DNA from: Seminavis robusta
Lineage: Eukaryota; Bacillariophyta; Bacillariophyceae; Naviculales; Naviculaceae
Length of the DNA: 64,000 nt
Assembly: GCA_903772945.1 (NCBI GenBank)
Contig: CAICTM010000300.1
Coordinates: 1 to 64,000 of the forward strand
Reading direction: 5' to 3'
Both the position numbers and the translations under genes were made by a program. A model generated the notes under the pieces. That model made no database searches and was not told the origin of the DNA. It was given only the letters and a program-made list of their open reading frames with translations. Position 1 is the first letter of the stretch. Every line of letters begins with the position of its first letter. Shown here in pieces: positions 51,863-63,666 of this stretch.

Positions 51863-54850
51863 CGTGCAATGATATCTTGCGTAATGTAATGTATAAATGT
51901 ATTATGCTGGAAAGGGGTATCCAAGCCACACTCTTGATAGTGATGAAGAGATTTTGAGCTTGAGCAAAGGTGAAGGTACAGTGAAGGAATGCAGGAGACT
52001 ACAACTTCCTCATCAACAGTGTCAAGGCGGCTCTGTGGATGCTATCCTAACGAAGGTAACTGGCAGGAAGACGACCTTGCATGAAGTTGCCCTGCAATGT
52101 GCACAATGCTATGGAAGCATCCGTCTGTGTGAAGCCAAAAAGAGACGCCACTAAAAATGAATGGGCCAGCCTGCGCGGCTCCGTCTTTCTTCTCCTTCCT
52201 TCGGACCGTAGAGTCCTACGATATTTTAGGCGACCTTTGGGATGGAGAAGCTCTGGTTAATTAGGGATTGCACAATCTGCGCGTGGGGCGTAAATCACAG
52301 ATGGAGGTGATGAAAAGGTCGCGAATCCTTAGCTTTAGTCTCTGTAAGCTAGACAGATCGAATACGCCTCATTTGATAATTACCAAACACAGCAGCTCAA
52401 GCTACCCTAAATAGTGTTTTGTGTCCGTTCATCGTTGCATTAAATAAATACCGGGCATCTGGCTCTATCGATATGCCATCCACAGACGCTTTCCGAGGCT
52501 TAAAAGATCAAGATACCGGGCATCTATCTGTCACCAACAGCTCACGAACTCGGCAACTCAACAAAAGTGTGGCAAACAAACCACCCAGACGCCGAATCAC
52601 ACATACTGGATCTTCCCAAGCGTCTGACGATGGCAGCCATGAAAAACCAACCTAACGGATGTTTCAAACTTGTTTGTGGCTCCTTTGCACGCACAATGCG
52701 AGGCAACTCCCGTATACCGGTAGACAACAATCGTATTAGATGCCATCGCAAATCCCAGTCGTTTTCACGTGATGTGGTTTCTCTCACCAGATCATACCCA
52801 AAGACGAATTCGGAATTGAAGAAGCAAAACCTGAGTGATCCTGGCAGCTCCGAACTTCTCTTCGACCCCCCTATCCCTCTATCCCCTATCCCTACCCTCT
52901 CGCTTGCCTCTTGGTCTGATCCCTATCCTCTCGCATCGATCTATTCTTTCACGCATACTAGTACTAGTACTATTAATAGTAGCTCCTCGTTTTGCTTCGC
53001 GCTTCCTTGCTTGGCTACATACCTGGCTTTCGTTACATGGGCACCAGCGTACTTAAATAAATTGTCATACTAGCTAGCTACCGGTACTACCGGTGGTACT
53101 GCTAGGCCCTGTTCACAACCCACACCACAGCCCTCTCTTTAACGGTTCCAATAGCTGTTCCAATCATTCAGCCATCAGGCACTCCGGAGTATTTGGGCAA
53201 TTTTTATGAAAGAAATCGCCCAGGAAATGGGCAATTTTTGAACTGTGACCCATAGATTTACTGGATATTTTCTCAAAAGGCCAAGAAGTTTTTGCCAAAA
53301 GTATTTCAATCCCTTTTTATTAAAAAGCTACGAACGCACGTTTTACCCGCGCTACCACTGGTAGTATGTACATGTATTCCGAATCCAATCCCTCTTCCTC
53401 GCCTCCTACTACTCTAGCTAGCTAGCTAGTTACTGCCGGTAGACTACAAGGTACCACTCACATCGAAGGGATCTAATCCATCTCATGTCCTTGTATTTGG
53501 TGCGGTGGTTGATGATGGCAACGAGCGATCCGGAATGTTGACGCTATCGCGTTTTTGCGCCGCCCCAGGTGCAATCCGAGTGTGAATGAAATGAGCCAGC
53601 AACCATCACTTACTTACTTGCAAGAGCTATCCAAGTCCTGTTCCGGCGAGCTCTGGACGGGCACCTCTAGCTAGAGTTAGCTATTAATAGCTAGACAGTG
53701 ACACAAGCGGATATCTTCAAAAAGGCTGCCAAAGATTGTTAGCTAGACCATAATAAGAGCTGAACCCACGCCATCCCTTATTGGTTCCAATCTACCGTTT
53801 CTATCGCCCAAACGACCGCGTCTTCGAACCGTTGACGACCTCTCACATCACAAAAGATCTATCTATCTTTAGTTAGTCTAGGTTTAGGGTCAGAGTTCAG
53901 ATCTAGGTTCCAACTGGCTCCGGAAGCAAGAACACGAACCGATCCTTCTAGAATTCTGGAAGCGGATCGGATTCCGGTACTAGCTAGTACCTTCAGGCAC
54001 TCATCATTCGTCAGCCGCCGACTGCCGACCTCTTGCCTTTGATTCTCAGAGAGACGATCCAATGCCCGCATCATCATGACACTTGCAATCTCATCTATCT
54101 GATCCCATAATATCAATACTAGACGGTCAAAAGTTCGGCTCGAAGATAGACTGTCATTCCTTTCAAACAACTCTTTATTACTAGTCTAGCTAGTAGTTGA
54201 CCTCGCTGCGATATCTTTGTTTTCCGCCCACAGAGATCCATCATCATGTTTTGCACACCCTTCAAAGAGGCCAAGACCCGTCACCACCAACCGAATTGGT
54301 TCGAAATCGAACGTTTGTTGGCTCCACTAGTATCACATTTGTCAAAGTCTCCTGCATGGGTGATGAATTCCCAAACGGCTTTCGAAGAGATCCCTCCGTG
54401 TGAAAGGCGGTATGATTGATCATTCTGGGGAGGTGCGGTGCCGACACTCTGTATCGGAACTCCACGTGGCAGAATGGGAGTTTAACAACTAACTCGGGAA
54501 GCTTTTCTTTGTCCTCAACCGACAAAGCACCCAGAGAGGAACATCTGGAGAAGGGACAAGCTAGATGCTGTAGTAGCTATAAACTAATTGAGCCGAAATG
54601 AACATCAACAAGTTGCATGTATCATGCTTAGTAGTCGCCCCAATACAGACCAATGTTTGGCCATGCTGTGAGTCCGCACTCCATCCTAATGCAAATGCTA
54701 TCAATGTACAATCTGCAGTCCCATCTGGGGCCAATTCTGTGGAGTCGAGTCATCGAAATGGCATGTGATGGACAAACCTTCTAGCAGGCAGATGTTCAGA
54801 TACGAGTTGCCCAAGGCCACAAAGCAGCTAAAAGGGGTTGCTGTGTTACT
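51863..54850. other. 3-kb gene-free stretch
   Basis: Only short unsupported open frames are present. It contains a CCCTATC-type low-complexity tract (52862-52930), CTAGCTAGCTAG clusters (53070-53080, 53415-53435) and CCGGTA palindromes. The two facing genes both point away to the left, so this holds the upstream region of the U-box gene and the downstream region of the SpoU gene. Confidence 0.5.
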
Positions 54851-56149
54851 CTATTTGTTTTTCAACTTTTTCCCCAGATTGATTCCCTTTTGATAGAAAG
54901 AATCGGGAAGGACAACACCTTCCTTTTTCAAGAGGGCCTGGGAAACCCGTTTATTAGAAATGCTTTGAATCATCCCCCTCAAGACCAAGGCATTGTATTC
55001 TGTTTCTGGCATGTCCCCGGGTCTCAATGGGCCTGATGTTTCATGTCCACTGGCGGCACTCAAGTGTGCCAAGGTGATGGCTGTGGCTACGGACAAGTTG
55101 AAGCTCTCGGCAAAGCCCACCATGGGTAGAGTAAAGGTGAGATCGGACAGTTGACGCATGGTGTCACTGATGCCGCTGACTTCATTTCCCATGACAATAC
55201 AAAGAGGTCTATCATCTTCATCACTTGTACTATCTGTGTCGTCGTCCGTCCCCGCTGTACTCCAATCAATATCACGGATATCAACGGACGAGGGATTCAA
55301 ATCGGATGCCAATATCCGACAGTTGTGTTTGTCGCGTAGAGTTTGAACAGCCTCTTCTGCACTAACATAATGATGAAGTGTCAACCACTGCGCCGATCCC
55401 ATGGCAGTCCGCATGCCTTGTTTCTGCAGCAAAGCCGCCTTGCCTTGATACTCTTTGGCTTCGGTGACAATGTGAATATGTTGGATTCCAAAACTATCCA
55501 ATGTCCGAAGACACGCCCAAACATTGCTGGGATTGGTCGGATTTTCAAACAAAAATTGTGTATGCCGTGTTCGTTGTTTCAAGACGTGAGTGATGCGTTC
55601 GTAGCGTGGCTGCTGTACGTAGGGCATGAGAATTCGCATGGCTTCTTGAACCAGGGTGGGATCAAGACTCTGGAGGGATTCTCGTCGTGTCTTTTGTGCT
55701 TGCGCCAATAACTCGTCTTGTCGTGCTTCTTCTTGCACCACCTCTTCGTTAATTTCTCCAAAGGCATTGTGCAGTGTCTGCCCCTGTGGTAGGAACCTAG
55801 GATCCCACTTGGGAGAATCGGCAAAATCAAACGACTCCCATTCCAGAGACGACTCCAAAGTAGTTTTCTTGGTCGTCACAGAATTATTGGTCTCGGATGT
55901 TGCCGTGTCTTTTGTTGTTGCCGTGTACCGGCGTCGTACTGTCAATTCTCTGATATTCGTGCCAATGTGTCTTTCTTGTTCTGATGTGATGGCAGGCTTT
56001 CTTGGCATCAGTCTTTGCGAGCTTCTCCAGAGCTTTTGGTGGAAACCCGTCGATTTTCCCAGTATCAACAACAGCATACTGATCACGTGAAGATAATGCC
56101 GTTGTCTCCCTTTGCTTCTATTAGTCATGGTACTGCTGCTGCCAAACAT
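54851..56149 (-). CDS. SpoU/TrmH-family RNA 2'-O-methyltransferase, probably plastid
   Basis: The 432-residue protein begins with a basic leader, a hydrophobic segment (VISMLLLILG) and STGF|HQKL, an ASAF-like plastid cleavage site. From about residue 180 it is a SPOUT methyltransferase of the TrmH type: RYERITHVLKQRTRHTQFLF, NPSNVWACLRTLDSFGI, then the knotted SAM site CIVMGNEVSGISDTMRQLSDLTFTLP and GFAESFNLSVATAITL, and a TrmH-like C-terminal helix region (QALLKKEGVVLPDSFY). TrmH methylates G18 of tRNAs; a plastid tRNA or rRNA is the probable target. An Asp-rich loop (TDDDTDSTSDEDD) is inserted before the knot. Confidence 0.82.
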   Translation of the reverse strand: MFGSSSTMTNRSKGRQRHYLHVISMLLLILGKSTGFHQKLWRSSQRLMPRKPAITSEQERHIGTNIRELTVRRRYTATTKDTATSETNNSVTTKKTTLESSLEWESFDFADSPKWDPRFLPQGQTLHNAFGEINEEVVQEEARQDELLAQAQKTRRESLQSLDPTLVQEAMRILMPYVQQPRYERITHVLKQRTRHTQFLFENPTNPSNVWACLRTLDSFGIQHIHIVTEAKEYQGKAALLQKQGMRTAMGSAQWLTLHHYVSAEEAVQTLRDKHNCRILASDLNPSSVDIRDIDWSTAGTDDDTDSTSDEDDRPLCIVMGNEVSGISDTMRQLSDLTFTLPMVGFAESFNLSVATAITLAHLSAASGHETSGPLRPGDMPETEYNALVLRGMIQSISNKRVSQALLKKEGVVLPDSFYQKGINLGKKLKNK

Positions 56150-56445
56150 TTATTGATCCTCTGCTTGCTTGGATGGCATTTGCCACGCTAGTAGTATGAT
56201 AAAAACGCTTGGGTGAAACAACAAGCCGAAATCATCGGTCGGCAGCAAATGATGCGCTTGACTGACGTCATCGCCATCACAGAAAAAGAACAAAAGCAAC
56301 CACTGCGATGTGCGGCATTGCCATTTATTGTCATCAACATACTGTACCACCACCCATCCAACATCACGTCTTGCCTAGCTAGCAGCTCCAGTATCGCCGC
56401 TTCAAAACTACAGTTGTATATAAAGGAAAAAGGAGTTTTCTGAAG

Positions 56446-57105
56446 ATGGCCTCAATAACTGAAGCATGGGAGGTACTCAACTCTGACGATTCCTTCCTTC
56501 CGTTCTATCTACCACTGGCCTTTTGGACCGGGGCGTTCCTCGTCTCCAAGGTCCGAAAAATCGAGTTCCATGATTGGAAACCTCTCCACAATGCCTTTAA
56601 TATGGCAGCCATTGCTCTGTCGGCCATATCTCTCTACTTTGGCAATGACAACATCTTCAATGAAAGAATCCCCATTCTGTTTTCACTCAGCTACTTTTCC
56701 GTCGATTTGGTGGATTGTGTCTGGCGCAGGGATATCGCCTTTACGTTTCATGCCGTCTTCTGCCTTATATTGGGGACCTTCAACTACGCCACCCCGGTCC
56801 TCCGTACCATACGAGCCAATTCCAAAGCGTGCATGTTCGAACTGTCGTCCCCCTTTCTCCATCGAGCCAAACGAACGCGACAACCCACCGATTTCCTCCT
56901 CTTTGTCGTTGTCTTTACATGTTGTCGAATTATTTGGATACCGCTGATCGGAAAACAAATGCACGAAGCTGGATTAATCTTTCCAACAGACATTAGACAA
57001 ATACTGGTGGTAGGATTCTATGCTTTGAACTTGTTCTGGTATTACAAGATGATACGAATTGTTCTCGATGCGGTAACCCAGTCAAAGCAAGAAAAATCAG
57101 TGTAG
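56446..57105 (+). CDS. TLC-domain multispan membrane protein (TMEM56-like)
   Basis: The 219-residue protein has about six hydrophobic helices (20-33, 52-66, 73-92, 100-118, 147-167, 185-203). SYFSVDLVDCVW, the downstream RDIAFTFHAVFCLILG and FELSSPFLHRAKR follow the TRAM-LAG1-CLN8 pattern, in which the helix-adjacent His and the E-x-S-x-P-F motif are conserved. Unlike ceramide synthases there is no tandem-His Lag1 motif, so a lipid-sensing or lipid-transport role, as proposed for TMEM56/FAM57-like proteins, is more likely than ceramide synthesis. The start at 56446 has context aagATGg. No intron is needed. Confidence 0.75.
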   Translation: MASITEAWEVLNSDDSFLPFYLPLAFWTGAFLVSKVRKIEFHDWKPLHNAFNMAAIALSAISLYFGNDNIFNERIPILFSLSYFSVDLVDCVWRRDIAFTFHAVFCLILGTFNYATPVLRTIRANSKACMFELSSPFLHRAKRTRQPTDFLLFVVVFTCCRIIWIPLIGKQMHEAGLIFPTDIRQILVVGFYALNLFWYYKMIRIVLDAVTQSKQEKSV

Positions 57106-57426
57106 CACAAACACATACCGTACATGCATCCAAAGGAAACTGAGGAGTACTAGCAGGCTAGCTTGTGGGGAGTGGGTAGTTTTGGGGGGGCTCTGAAGAT
57201 CTTCTGATTCAAAAGGCTGCAACGTAATGGAGCCTTTCTGGACAACAAAAATGAAACACTCAACAATTTTGACGAAGCTGCTTGCTATCCTTTTCAGTGG
57301 TCTCTGCGCAAATCCAGCTTTAAATCAAACATAAACCTTTTTTAGTATATTATCTTGGAAGAATACGATTCTCCTTATCCTTTCTTTAGAATGCAAACGA
57401 AAATGAAAAATACCAAGTTGTACTGC
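57106..57426. other. Intergenic, convergent gene ends
   Basis: This 321-bp gap lies between the TLC gene and the metallothionein-repeat gene. No feature was recognised. Confidence 0.5.
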
Positions 57427-59746
57427 CTACACAATCTGGATGGGAATTCCTTGGAAGACAACAATCTCGGCGTCGCCGGTTTCCTTCTTGTGTCCACAGC
57501 AGTCACAGCTTCCATTGCAGCCATGGTCCTTGGCACACTTGCACTTTCCTCCACAGCAGCTACCAGCGCCATCCTTCTTGCCACCATTTCCACAGCATGT
57601 CTTGCACTTGGCAGAGCATTTGCCGGTTCCCTTGCAGCAAGTGCAGCAGGCCTGAGCAGCACTCATAGTTCCATTCACGACATCCACGTTGGACCCACCA
57701 CAGCAGCAGCACTTGCAGTCATCCCCAAGCTTGCCAAAGAGAGCTGCTTCCATATCCTTGCCACCACAGCAGTCACAGCTTCCATTGCAGCCATGGTCCT
57801 TGGCACACTTGCACTTCCCTCCACAGCAGCTACCAGCACCATCCTTCTTGCCACCATTTCCACAGCATGTCTTGCACTTGGCAGAGCATTTGCCGGTTCC
57901 CTTGCAGCAAGTGCAGCAGGCCTGGGCATCACTCATAGTTCCATTCACGACATCCATGTTGGATCCACCACAGCAGCAGCACTTGCAGTCATCCTCAAGC
58001 TTGACATAGAGAGCGGCTTCCAAATCCTTGCCACCGCAGCAGCCACAGCTTCCATTGCAGCCATGGTCCTTGGCACATTTGCACTTGCCTCCACAGCAGC
58101 TACCAGTACCACTCTTCTTGTTATCAGCAGTTCCACAGCAAGTTTGGCACTTCACAGCACAAACACCAGAACCCTTGCAACACTTGCAGCAAGCCTGGGC
58201 ATTACTGACAGTTCCGTTCTCAATGTCAAGGGTGGATCCACCACAGCAGCAGCACTTGCATTCTCTCACTTCGGGCTTGCTGCAGCACATGGTGACGATG
58301 CGGCAAGCCATGAACAAGCAGCATCCTCCCATGACGAACAGGGGCCATTCTTCGGGGAGAAGTCCAAAGGCATCCAACGTGAAGAATACCAAAAGGAGGT
58401 TCAGCATCCAAAAGAACCGTTCGCGTTTACGTCGGCATTGCTTGCGGCCGTCCGTGCTCAAAAGCTTCAAGGCAACGTCATTAAGAGGTGGGACACTGCC
58501 AAGCGGAGCACCGACTTCGTCTTCGACCTTGGCTTTAATTTCGGGGTTACTGTACACCGCCTGGAGGACACGAAGTCGGAGGAGGAAGAGTCCTTTGCCA
58601 GACTTGAATTTGCGGAACAGAATCATGACAAACAGAGAAAAGAACAAAATGGAATAAAGCCAGAAGAAATTCATGTACAAGTACATTTCCTCGTGTTGCT
58701 TCATTTCCAATGTACGGACACGCTCCAGGCGCACCAACGCATCACCACATGCAGGTGTCACCTTGTTTTGTTCATGCGCCGTCATGAGGCACTTGTGCTT
58801 GTGGGGGCACATGTGGCTCTTACGTTCGTCGTGTGTTGGTTGGGCGGCAGGGACGGTCCTTCCCTGCATAATACGAGCCATCATTTCTTCTGGTGTTACC
58901 TCCGTCAAGCGACGAGCCATACGAACACGATCCTCAGGAACGGGCTCCTGTTCAGCCTGCTCGAGAACAGATTGGCCCTTGAGGCGGATATGGTGGGTCA
59001 AATCATGGACCTCGGGCTGTTCTTGTTGCTCTGCTTCAGGCGCTTCAAGGGTCAGATGGACCATGCTGTTAATCATGTTGTTGACATGGTTGTCATGCTG
59101 GATCAATTTGGTAATCATCGATTCCAAAGCCAAGTCCTCTGGACGTTCCTCGTTACCAGCGTTGGAATCATCAATAAACATAATAAACACTGGCTCTTCC
59201 GGCTGCACCAAAGTGGGGAGACGAATCGCCGTATCCATCATGCTATCGAGGAGAGGTCCAAGATTCATTGGGTGCAAAGGATCCATGGGATGCATGGGGT
59301 TTCCAATTGCGGCAGGGTGGACAATGGGAGGAGGAGCGAGGCGCTCAGGAGGGGAGAAGAGCCAGTTCAAGACAGGATCTTCCCTGGTTTCGCGAGGAGG
59401 ACGGCAGAAGATTTCCGCATCTGTCTGACACACCTCTTCCATCTTTTGGAGCGCTAATTTATGCATAGGAGACATTGGAGGAGGAGGCGGCGGCGGTGGT
59501 GGCCCATCGTCTGCTTGATAAAAGAAAGTAGAAACAAGATACCGGAACAGTTAGATGACCAGTCGCAGAAAAGAAGAAACATTGCATACGAGCCGCTCCA
59601 CAATCGCTGCCCCATTCTTCTTCACATCTCCAACGCCTACTCCGACAACAGTATTGCAGACAAGAGCAGCAGCTAGCTAGAGAAGACTTACGGAAGTGGG
59701 CCGCGGCGGAGCCAGAGAGGAAGAAGAGAACGGAGAGCTTCATCAT
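57427..59746 (-). CDS. Membrane protein with three metallothionein-like Cys-rich repeats
   Basis: Exon 1 is 59746-59692 and exon 2 is 59513-57427 (or from 59510), with a GT-AG intron, giving 713 residues. A signal peptide (MMKLSVLFFLSGSAAA) is followed by a nine-Pro run. The lumenal part has a Met/His-rich stretch NPMHPMDPLHPMN (about 90-102) and SHMCPHKHKCLM (about 251-262), both plausible metal-ligand clusters. Membrane segments lie at about 297-319, 385-402 and 408-427. From residue 437 there are three repeats of 91, 90 and about 80 residues. Each has CKCCCCGGS, QACCxCCKGxGxC, KCxTCCG, GSCCGGKCKCAKDHGCNGSC and CCG, with about 21 Cys per unit. This resembles metallothionein domains in Cys density and C-x-C/CC pattern. 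Metal storage, buffering or trafficking at a membrane is inferred. I know of no named family with this architecture. Confidence 0.85.
57448..58260 (-). repeat. Three in-frame Cys-rich coding repeats
   Basis: Units start at 58260, 57987 and 57717 (minus strand), with lengths 273, 270 and about 270 bp. The second and third are nearly identical in DNA, and the first has diverged more. This suggests a recent tandem duplication of the last unit. Confidence 0.9.
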
Positions 59747-60360
59747 GGTCTTCTTCGAGGAATTCTGATCGGAATGGCGACACTTCGTCGTCGCTGGTTG
59801 CGTTGCTGCATCGCATTTAGCGTGAGTCTCGAATGGGTTGGGTCTTGGGTGGTGACGTTGTACGTGACACCTAAAGACGCACCGTTGCCTTTTAAAACGG
59901 TACCAATTAGTGACTCAAGCGAGTCGTCGTTCGATGTGGAGTTCCAAGGGGGCCAAACAGGGGGGGGTGGATGTGGACACGGTGTACCTGGTACCATGTA
60001 CGGTATCCGTTCCGGTACCATGGTACGGTACCTGGGAGATTGCTGGAGATTCTCCCATAAAAACGTAGTTTTGCTCTTTTGCTCTACAAAGTAGTCCTTT
60101 AGAAAGCAACCATTTCTTTTTGTTGGAAGATCAATGGGTTTTTTGCTTCGCATGCAGATCCAGAAGAAAAAACCTCTGCAGAACATGTCTGCTTCCGAGC
60201 TGAAGTGATTCTGCTACCTTTACCAAGTTGTCGCCGCTACAAATACCTGAGGAAATGATATCTGCATGAATTCTATCTGGTTATACTAAATTCTTCACAA
60301 AGCAGATTGCAAAATCAAAGCACCATTGCTCCGTTTCATTACTGGCGTCAACAACTGGGT
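59747..60360. promoter_or_regulatory. Upstream region of the Cys-rich repeat gene
   Basis: It contains a dense cluster of GGTACC/GTACCATGGTAC palindromes at about 59985-60030 and a G-run near 59960. I did not find a clear animal-type metal response element. The right part is the 3' side of PGK. Confidence 0.35.
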
Positions 60361-61665
60361 TCACTTGTCATCCAGTGCAACAACTCCGGGAAGTGCCTTG
60401 CCCTCCAAGAGCTCGAGGGAAGCACCACCACCAGTACTGATGTGGCTCATGTCCTTGGCGCGTCCAGATTGTTCCGTGGCAGCAACAGAGTCTCCACCTC
60501 CAATAATGGTGATGGCGCCCTTGTCCTTGGTCAAATCGGCCAAAATGTTCACAAGATCCATGGTTCCTGCTTTGAACTTTTCAAACTCAAACACACCCAT
60601 GGGACCATTCATGATAATAGTTTTGCAGTCAGCCAAGGCAGCCTTTTGCTCCTCAGTGGTCTAGAAACGAAGATAAATCAATGAAACGGCCATGTCATCA
60701 GTACAGCAGCACCGCGCAGCAACCAAATGTGACCAACGCAAATAAAAACTCACCTTGGGACCATTGTCAAGACCCATCCAACCATCTGGGATTTCTCCAG
60801 CAGGAACAGTTTTGGTATTAGCCTCCTTATCGAACTTGTCTGCCACGATAATGTCGGCAGGAAGCAGAATTTTCTTTCCATTGGCATCGGCCTTTTCCAA
60901 GACCTTCTTGGCCATTTCCACAAAATCATCTTCGACCAAGGAAGTTCCTACAGGCTTTCCTTGGGCCTTGAGGAAGGTAAAGACCATACCGCCTCCAATA
61001 ATAATAGTGTCGCACTTATCAAGGAGGGATTCCAAAACAGTAATCTTGGTAGAAACCTTGGATCCACCGACGATGGCGGCCATAGTCTTGGGATCACCAG
61101 ATGAGACAGCTCCATCCAAGTACTTGAGTTCCTTGGCCAATAGCAATCCTGCGACGGATGGCTTGAGGAATTTGGTCACACCCTCAGTGGACGCATGGGC
61201 ACGATGAGCGGTACCAAAGGCATCATTCACGTAGAGGTCAAAGGGAGCAGCCAATTTCTCCACAAATCCAGCATCATTCTTGGTTTCCTCCTTGTAAAAT
61301 CGAGTATTCTCCAGCATGATGACATCTCCTTCCTTGGCAGCATCCACGGTTTTCTTGACTTCCTCTCCGATGCAGTCACCAACAAGAGGAACGGTCATTT
61401 TAAGGAGTTCTCCCATACGAGTGGCGCAGGGAGCCAAGGAAAACTTGTCCTCTGGTCCATCCTTGGGACGTCCCAAGTGAGAGCATACCGTCACAATAGC
61501 TCCCTTTCCTTTCAATAATTCAATCGTAGGGAGCGAACAGCGGATACGAGTGTCGTCGGTAATAGTCTTCCCATCCAAGGGAACATTCAGATCGCACCGA
61601 ACCAACACCTTCTTGCCCTTGAGATCGGCATCGGTCAAATCTTCGACGGTCTTCTTGGTAGCCAT
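60361..61665 (-). CDS. PGK: Phosphoglycerate kinase, probably cytosolic
   Basis: Exon 1 is 61665-60754 and exon 2 is 60660-60361, with a 93-bp GT-AG intron, giving 403 residues, a normal length. It reads [98 protein letters not shown] and [10 protein letters not shown], covering the 3-phosphoglycerate and nucleotide sites. PGK interconverts 1,3-bisphosphoglycerate plus ADP with 3-phosphoglycerate plus ATP. The protein starts directly at the mature N-terminus ([19 protein letters not shown]) with no plastid or mitochondrial presequence, so it should be the cytosolic isoform. Confidence 0.95.
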
Positions 61666-62343
61666 GGTTTCTTAATTTAAGTTTAGAATAAAGCAAAGCA
61701 AAAGTTTTAATTGTGGTCAGTTGTTGTTCCAATATCCAACAGCTCTTTTCTAATAACTTCTTCCTCTCGGCGAGACAAAGATTTGTGTCTTCAATGCAGC
61801 TGCACGCTCGGCGGCCACGTAGCACTGGATCAACCGATTTGAGAACTCTGATGAGGAAAGATACGGTACGATCCAAGATCCAAAATGGCAGTAGGAGGGT
61901 TTAGACGGTTGGGTGCCTCTTTCTAGCTTTGGCTTCTCTTTGTTGGCACTCGTGGGCCTCTGCAGGTCTGCTCGGGCTGTTGACACCCCATCTCATGACG
62001 CCGCAACCCGCTGTGCTAGCTATCTTGCTACCTCACTACAATGTACCGGTACCAGGTACTGGCTACCGGTATTGGCTACTAGTAGTAGACTCTTGGAAGG
62101 CAGTACATGTACAATTCAAAAAAGTCAGCCAACACGCGCATGTTGCAAATAGGTATGGCCATACGTCTGTACCGGTACCGGTACCTCTCTTCTCCAATCT
62201 ATTAGAAGGAGCTCCAAAGCGTGCCTTCATTGGACGGTGCCAAACTGTATTGGCTGCGACAGCAAAATCCAGGCCTGGCAAAACGGTAAATCACTAGCTA
62301 GTCCTAGATGAACCGTTCTTTGTATGAAAAGCGAACATAAAAC
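61666..62343. promoter_or_regulatory. PGK upstream region
   Basis: This carries the PGK promoter on the minus strand. Around 62040-62200 there are repeated ACCGGTACC-type palindromes. No other gene was recognised. Confidence 0.4.
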
Positions 62344-63215
62344 ATGCATCCAGAGGATTTCGAATTTGAGCCAGATAGTGAAGCAAGACAATATAACCGA
62401 GGTCATCCCATCCGTAATAGTAGCCGTAGAGGTAGAGGTACTCGCCGCAGCCGAGGACATAGCCGCTTCGCTTTCATTGCAAGCCGCAGAGTAGAGGTAC
62501 TCACCGCAGCCGAGGACATAGCCGCTTTCATCGCAATCCTCCGAAGACGATGAGTGCGAGTACGAAAGAGGCGCCGGCTGGTATCGACCACTACATCCGG
62601 GACCTGTACTCCAGTGGACGGTTCCCCAAGGTGGACGACAAGGCATGGTGTTCTTGGCGGCTGTTGGCAAGACAGGAGTGCTCTGTGAAAGCTAGGACTC
62701 CTCTAGTGGCGGGATGTTGGATCGGCATCTGCAGAACATTTCCCACGGGAGCAGTCACGGAGTCACATCCCCTGTATGAGAGCCCTTGCAAGGCTGCTGA
62801 ATCATTCGATCAATGCACTTCAACATGATGCGGCAGGCAACGCTGGTCTCGGGTGGGCTGAGGCCCCAGCATGCCAAGCTTTGCTCAGAGACAAGGGTCA
62901 GCTTGTTCAGATGGCCAGGATCAATGAACATGCCGCTGGCAAGAGAAAGGCTGCTCCAAAGCAAGGTGGTTTGACCAAAGCCAAGCTGTTGACCCCGCAC
63001 AAGCTTCCAGACATGAAGGGTTGGGCAGGGTCCTGGGAAAGTCCATCAAAGACAAAGTCGAGATGCAGGAGGCTCTGCTGCAGTCTTTGAGGGCAAGCCA
63101 GAAAAAGACCATGTATTCCACTCCCACTAGCTAGCTAGCTTGGTGGTTGGGCCCCAAGGGGCCCAATCTTTATGGTTCAGAGCCCCCTGCGGGGGCTCAA
63201 CCTTTATAGTACTAG
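62344..63215 (+). mobile_element. Second, 5'-truncated copy of the 1200-bp element
   Basis: From CATGCATCCAGAGG (62344) this matches 22934 onward of the first copy, through the MSASTKEAPAG start (62550), the AAGKRKAAPKQGGLTKAKLL segment (about 62935-62990) and the two terminal hairpins (63147-63166, 63181-63197). It has about 180 bp of coding-like sequence (62580-62790, HYIRDLYSSGRFPKVDDKAW) missing from the first copy, and several small indels against it. The CRE-bearing left end is absent. Confidence 0.8.
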
Positions 63216-63220
63216 CTTAA

Positions 63221-63666
63221 AAAAAATTCAGTATGAGCTAGCTAGCTAGCTAGTACTAGACTACACGTACTATCTAGTGCCTCGTGTTTGGGTGTGACCA
63301 GGTGGAGCTACATCGGACCAAAAGGTGCCACCACTGAAATGGCAACAACTCCATGAATATTGGTCCGATTGAGCTGATCTTTGAGCCTATATCACTACTA
63401 AAGTAAGCCTATTGCCCTTTGATAGTATCATTCTATAGCTACTGTTACCTAAATAGGGGTCTGCGACGGCCATGGTCGCTCTTTTTCTGTAATAGGTTGC
63501 GAACTGGGGCTAGCTCCACTTGGTTCAAAGCACTGTGGCAGCCCCCGCATCCAAGTCCAAGCACGCAGATCGCCGGCTAGGCTACAAAGCAATGTTAGAC
63601 AAAGGCGTAACAACAGCAACAAGGGTAGTGGCTCCAATTCCAGGTATTGGGGGGTTGCAAGAGCTG
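63221..63666. other. Intergenic with CTAG cluster
   Basis: It begins with GAGCTAGCTAGCTAGCTAG (about 63235-63255). No gene was recognised. Confidence 0.45.

Noticed and set aside
57355-59457. A 700-codon open frame on the plus strand across the Cys-rich gene
   Set aside because: It is the antisense shadow of a Cys-rich coding region, Ala/Thr-rich with no start signals; the minus strand has a signal peptide, intron and repeats.
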